DNA from: Candidatus Bathyarchaeota archaeon
Lineage (GTDB): Archaea > Thermoproteota > Bathyarchaeia > TCS64
Length of the DNA: 9,870 bases
Direction of reading: 5' to 3'
Assembly: GCA_014730055.1 (NCBI GenBank)
Contig: WJIV01000240.1
Span: 1-9,870 of the forward strand
Part shown: positions 7,389 to 9,870 of the stretch, in pieces
How positions within the stretch are numbered: the first letter of the stretch is position 1
Layout: each line of letters opens with the position of its first letter
The notes under the pieces: generated by a model
Seen by the model: the letters and a program-made list of their open reading frames with translations, nothing else
What the model was told of the DNA's origin: nothing
Database searches by the model: none
Made by a program: the position numbers and the translations under genes

Positions 7389-7393
7389 ATCAC
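7389..7393 (-). promoter_or_regulatory. Shine-Dalgarno of the FabH-like gene
   Basis: The minus strand reads GTGAT five bases before the ATG at 7383, complementary to the archaeal 16S 3' end (GGTGATC type). It supports this start and a transcript with a leader. Confidence 0.5.
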
Positions 7394-7400
7394 GTTTATT

Positions 7401-7415
7401 AAGCAACTATTGCTT
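7401..7415 (-). promoter_or_regulatory. 15-base perfect inverted repeat in the FabH-like gene's leader, candidate operator
   Basis: AAGCAA, three bases, TTGCTT. It lies between the TATA box (7440-7449) and the Shine-Dalgarno, just downstream of the predicted transcription start (~7418). That position suits a repressor operator; it could also form a short hairpin at the mRNA 5' end. Confidence 0.4.
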
Positions 7416-7439
7416 CTTTTCGTGGCAAGATACGGATAG

Positions 7440-7449
7440 ATTATATAAG
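7440..7449 (-). promoter_or_regulatory. TATA box of the FabH-like gene
   Basis: The minus strand reads CTTATATAAT, preceded by a purine-rich GAAG that may be part of a BRE. Start of transcription ~26 bases downstream gives a leader of ~35 bases. It suggests this gene is transcribed separately from the genes upstream. Confidence 0.5.
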
Positions 7450-7491
7450 CACTTCGACGATTAGCGATTCTCAATACGACGCGGGACGATT

Positions 7492-8163
7492 TTATTTTAT
7501 AATTTTCTCTAGCCAGCCAAAGACCAAGTCCCTCGTTGGCTTCCATGTTACGAGTATGCTGAAGACTAGAGACCCAATAACCATCAGAGCGGATGCCAAT
7601 ACCCGCCCTAACATATCCTCAAGCCCTGTGTAAACAAATCCTCCGATGATTGCTCCAAATGAATACAGGGCTGTCTTCCCTATGATCTCGACTAAGAGTA
7701 ATTTTTGGAAAGGAAGCTTTCTCGTACCAGCAAGTAGCACTATAGGAGTATCAGGGAGTGGAGTGATGGATACTAGTAGAACTGCCCATAGACCATACTT
7801 GGTAATCCATCTGGCTATTCTATCCTCGGAGGCGCTCTTCTCCAAGGACTCGGCAACCCCCCACCCAAGGAAGTAGGTAGTAACCTCGCCGATAGCCCCG
7901 CCGATACCTGCAAATGATCCCAGTACAACTGGATGATATATCGACGCCAAGGGTATGAAAAGTGGTATGAACATATCTCGTGCCACTACAGTTAGATGGC
8001 TCAGCATGGATGCTAAGAAGACCCCGATGAGCCCAAAATCACCAAGGCTCTGAGTATCATACATTAGCTTCCAGAGCAAGAATCCTGAGATCACGGCAAC
8101 TGCTATGACCCCTAAGATACTAAGCCAGCCTCTCCTATTCATCTTCCCTACGCATAAAGACAC
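7492..8163 (-). CDS. VTT-domain (DedA/SNARE-associated type) integral membrane protein
   Basis: The 223-residue product has about six hydrophobic segments (~13-33, 42-62, 65-81, 82-102, 123-147, 155-177, 185-207, some probably re-entrant). It carries the VTT/DedA pattern: a glycine-rich stretch with an acidic residue, GSFAGIGGAIGEVTTYFLG (82-100), then TPLPDTPIVLLAG (134-146) and the polar-rich helix EIIGKTALYSFGAIIGG. Members of this superfamily include lipid scramblases/flippases and small-molecule transporters; the substrate here cannot be read from sequence. The gene starts 12 bases after the LLM oxidoreductase stop, so the two are probably co-transcribed. Start: GTG at 8163 has no Shine-Dalgarno; the ATG at 8142 (product MNRRGW...), preceded by a weak AGGGA, is a good alternative and would give 216 residues. 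Family call is good, function open. Confidence 0.8.
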   Translation of the reverse strand: MSLCVGKMNRRGWLSILGVIAVAVISGFLLWKLMYDTQSLGDFGLIGVFLASMLSHLTVVARDMFIPLFIPLASIYHPVVLGSFAGIGGAIGEVTTYFLGWGVAESLEKSASEDRIARWITKYGLWAVLLVSITPLPDTPIVLLAGTRKLPFQKLLLVEIIGKTALYSFGAIIGGFVYTGLEDMLGRVLASALMVIGSLVFSILVTWKPTRDLVFGWLEKIIK

Positions 8164-8175
8164 GTACTAAATAAA

Positions 8176-9090
8176 TTAGATGTTAGGGGCAACTTCGTCC
8201 ATGAAAACCTTTACAGATTCAGGCTCAGAACTATAGGGGAAGACTATTACAAAGTGATCTACACCCAGATCAACGTAGCCTCTAATCCACTCAGCGGCCT
8301 CCTCCGGCGTCTTATCCTCCCACTCTTTTTTCCCTGAATAAGCCTCGTAAGGAGCATCGACTTTTGGATCCACTCCATCCAGCTTGAGGTGCAGCCCAGA
8401 GGATTTACGGATCTCACCATAGTTCCTACCTACATCCTTGCAGTGTCTCCTGAGGACATCAAGACGTTCATCATAGGTATCAAGATCAATATTCCACGCG
8501 AAGTTGATAATGTGAGCATGCTTCGCAGCAACTCTAAGTAGCATGTTGCCCATTCCTCCCACCACAATTGGCAAGGGGTCCTGTATCGGCTTAGGCATGC
8601 ATACACAGTCATTCACCGAGTAATAATCGCCTTGATAATCGGCCTTATCTTTGGTCCATACGCGTTTAGCAATCTCCAGGGCGTCATCTAGTTGCCTTAC
8701 CCTGGTTACAGCACTAGGAAATGGTATGTCGTATGCCTTGTACTCGACTTCCTTCCAGCCGGCGCCTATCCCATAGTATAAGCGGCCACCACTTATATGG
8801 TCGAGACTAGCAGCCATCTTAGCCATCAATACAGGGTTCCTGTAGCCCTGAGATGCAACCATTGGACCGAAGCGGAGATCCTCTGTATCCTGTGCTATAG
8901 CAGTGAGTGTAGTCCAGCACTCAAGGCAGTTTACATCGACAGCCTCTGGGCGGATAAGAAAGTGATCTGATGCCCAAATAGAATCGAATCCTGCCTCCTC
9001 AGCTGCCTTTGCTGACTCTTTAATCATACCATAAGTGTACCCAAACTGGGGTTCTATCTGAAGACCGAAGTCAATATTCAGGTTACTCAT
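8176..9090 (-). CDS. LLM-class F420-dependent oxidoreductase
   Basis: The 304-residue protein is a complete luciferase-like TIM-barrel enzyme. Visible signatures are SDHF (41-44), ECWTTLTAIAQDT (57-69), YRNPVLMAKMAASLD (83-97), ISGGRLYYGIGAGW (99-112) and the phosphate-binding PKPIQDPLPIVVGG (166-179). The layout matches the F420-dependent LLM subgroup (for example the Rv1855c-like group) rather than FMN monooxygenases, though the two cannot be told apart with certainty by eye. The substrate is unknown. The archaeal setting makes F420 the likely cofactor. The ATG at 9090 has no Shine-Dalgarno but sits at the right distance from a TATA box to be leaderless. It is the first gene of a probable two-gene unit with the VTT membrane protein. 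Confidence 0.9.
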   Translation of the reverse strand: MSNLNIDFGLQIEPQFGYTYGMIKESAKAAEEAGFDSIWASDHFLIRPEAVDVNCLECWTTLTAIAQDTEDLRFGPMVASQGYRNPVLMAKMAASLDHISGGRLYYGIGAGWKEVEYKAYDIPFPSAVTRVRQLDDALEIAKRVWTKDKADYQGDYYSVNDCVCMPKPIQDPLPIVVGGMGNMLLRVAAKHAHIINFAWNIDLDTYDERLDVLRRHCKDVGRNYGEIRKSSGLHLKLDGVDPKVDAPYEAYSGKKEWEDKTPEEAAEWIRGYVDLGVDHFVIVFPYSSEPESVKVFMDEVAPNI

Positions 9091-9111
9091 GAGAACTCAG
9101 TGTATTGGGCA

Positions 9112-9123
9112 GTGATATACTTT
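9112..9123 (-). promoter_or_regulatory. TATA box of the LLM oxidoreductase gene (leaderless)
   Basis: The minus strand reads AAAGTATATCAC; the last T of TATAT is 25 bases before the ATG at 9090, placing the transcription start at or within a few bases of the start codon. The bases just before the ATG (GAGTTCTC) hold no Shine-Dalgarno, in agreement. Confidence 0.5.
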
Positions 9124-9160
9124 AAGTTAGGGTTACCAGGTTTTGAGTATTCAACTAAAT

Positions 9161-9186
9161 AAAAAGAGAGTTCTTCACTACAAAAA
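9161..9186 (-). terminator. Two T-tracts after the pyruvate-kinase-domain gene
   Basis: On the minus strand the TGA stop at 9187-9189 is followed at once by TTTTT (9182-9186), and a second TTTTT lies at 9161-9165. No hairpin is seen. Together with the downstream promoter this separates the gene from the LLM oxidoreductase unit. Confidence 0.4.
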
Positions 9187-9801
9187 TCAGAGGGGCTTAC
9201 ACAGTATCTCTTGTAGTTTGACATCTCTAATCCTGCTGCTCTCTGCTGCCACGAGAACCATAGCTGTATCAGCACCCGCGTGGCTACCAGCAACAACGAC
9301 GACCTGTTTTCCGCTGTCAAGGACATTTGAGTCTACTGCCATCATAGCTATCTCAGGGCACACCTTAACCCCCTGGCTAAACATCCTGAGAGTGTTAGCG
9401 ATGATCACGTTTGTCGGTGGTAGAATGTAAGGCAATCTAGCCTCCAAGGGCTCTGTCTTCGCAGGCCTCTGCCTGGCCATACCGACATCAACGGTTCCTG
9501 TGAGAACATCAGTACAAGTAACCACTCGGATACCCTGTTCCTCTAATTTAATGCGTAGTTCCTCAGGGAATAGCTGTACACCTGGGGTTCTGTAGCCTGT
9601 CTGGTGTGTTACTATTATGAGGTTAAGATTGCTGTCTTTGAAGATCTCGGCAGCTTTTTCCGCTGTGAAACCCGTGGTGCTTGAGACGAGTACAGTTTCA
9701 ATGCCTCGCTCCTTGGCTCCTTCCATCGCGATTCTCAGGGTCTCTTCTGTATGCTCCTTGCCAGGGTTCTCAAAGATGAATGTCTTTCTTCCTATACTCA
9801 C
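9187..9801 (-). CDS. Stand-alone pyruvate kinase C-terminal (alpha/beta) domain protein
   Basis: The 204-residue product matches the C-terminal domain of pyruvate kinase without the catalytic TIM barrel, a stand-alone form known from archaea and anaerobic bacteria. Visible motifs: FENPGKEHTEETL (10-22), LVSSTTGFTAEKA (38-50), VTHQTGYRTPG (64-74), NTLRMFSQGVKVCPEIAMMA (136-155) and GSHAGADTAMVL (172-183). It cannot be a pyruvate kinase by itself; the domain binds allosteric sugar phosphates in some full-length kinases, so a binding or regulatory role is inferred. Start: GTG at 9801 follows a near-ideal AGGTGA with 5-base spacing. The GTG at 9810 would give three more residues but overlaps that motif and has no site of its own. 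It lies upstream of the LLM gene on the same strand, separated by T-tracts. Confidence 0.88.
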   Translation of the reverse strand: MSIGRKTFIFENPGKEHTEETLRIAMEGAKERGIETVLVSSTTGFTAEKAAEIFKDSNLNLIIVTHQTGYRTPGVQLFPEELRIKLEEQGIRVVTCTDVLTGTVDVGMARQRPAKTEPLEARLPYILPPTNVIIANTLRMFSQGVKVCPEIAMMAVDSNVLDSGKQVVVVAGSHAGADTAMVLVAAESSRIRDVKLQEILCKPL

Positions 9802-9806
9802 ATCTT

Positions 9807-9812
9807 TCACCT
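9807..9812 (-). promoter_or_regulatory. Shine-Dalgarno deciding the start of the pyruvate-kinase-domain gene
   Basis: AGGTGA on the minus strand, five bases before the GTG at 9801. It is an exact six-base match to the GGAGGTGATC consensus and argues against the GTG at 9810, which lies inside it. Confidence 0.65.
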
Positions 9813-9842
9813 AGAATGAGATTAAACGTAGTCGAACGAAGA

Positions 9843-9853
9843 TAAGATTTTAG
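9843..9853 (-). promoter_or_regulatory. Weak TATA-like box upstream of the pyruvate-kinase-domain gene
   Basis: The minus strand reads CTAAAATCTTA, ~45 bases before the GTG at 9801; a start ~26 bases downstream would give a ~20-base leader holding the AGGTGA motif. A poor match to consensus. The rest of 9813-9870 shows no recognisable gene. Confidence 0.25.
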
Positions 9854-9870
9854 ATCGAGAACCTTTGACG

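Noticed and set aside
7355..7546. 63-codon minus-strand frame between the VTT and FabH-like genes
   Set aside because: It overlaps the ends of both genes and the promoter, and its product resembles nothing; a by-product of the neighbouring genes.
9087..9326. 79-codon minus-strand frame overlapping the pyruvate-kinase-domain gene
   Set aside because: Shifted frame inside a well-supported gene, running over its terminator and the LLM promoter.
1..9870. tRNA, rRNA, CRISPR arrays, insertion sequences
   Set aside because: Places with GTTCGA-like cores (for example near 5190 and 5848) are inside polX and lack tRNA stems; no regularly spaced repeats, terminal inverted repeats or transposase motifs were seen.

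Overview
The window looks archaeal. Predicted promoters are TATA boxes about 26 bases ahead of start codons or short leaders. Some genes look leaderless, some carry Shine-Dalgarno motifs of the GGTGA type, and genes end in bare T-tracts rather than GC-rich hairpins. Gene content agrees: an F420-type LLM oxidoreductase, a stand-alone pyruvate-kinase C-terminal domain protein, a PolX-PHP polymerase, and a large sequon-rich secreted protein anchored by one C-terminal membrane helix. Base composition is moderately AT-rich. An uncultured Bathyarchaeia- or Asgard-like lineage is my best guess, held with low confidence.

Left part (1-4385, all minus strand): a large secreted transglutaminase-like surface protein running off the left edge; a decayed N-terminal fragment of an S15/CocE-type hydrolase whose reading frame breaks just after its DVRGR motif; and a secreted protein built from two clear ~104-residue repeats plus a degenerate third, PepSY-like in pattern but otherwise unrecognised. 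All are, or once were, related to the cell surface or peptide turnover.

Centre (4386-6370): a 272-base divergent intergenic region, then a full-length PolX-PHP DNA repair polymerase, the only plus-strand gene. It converges on the next gene across a 38-base gap holding a two-way T/A terminator.

Right part (6409-9801, all minus strand, transcribed right to left): a stand-alone pyruvate kinase C-terminal domain protein, an F420-type LLM oxidoreductase, a VTT/DedA-type membrane protein 12 bases behind it (likely same transcript), and a FabH-like ketoacyl synthase III with its own promoter and a perfect 15-base palindrome near the predicted transcription start. The synthase keeps its Cys-His-Asn triad but lacks the basic residues that dock acyl carrier protein in E. 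coli FabH, which suggests a CoA-based, ACP-independent reaction.

No RNA gene, CRISPR array, insertion sequence or tRNA was seen. Nothing here amounts to a clearly new multi-gene system. The best leads are the PepSY-like repeat protein and its surface-protein neighbours, the ACP-site-less synthase, and the broken S15 gene.
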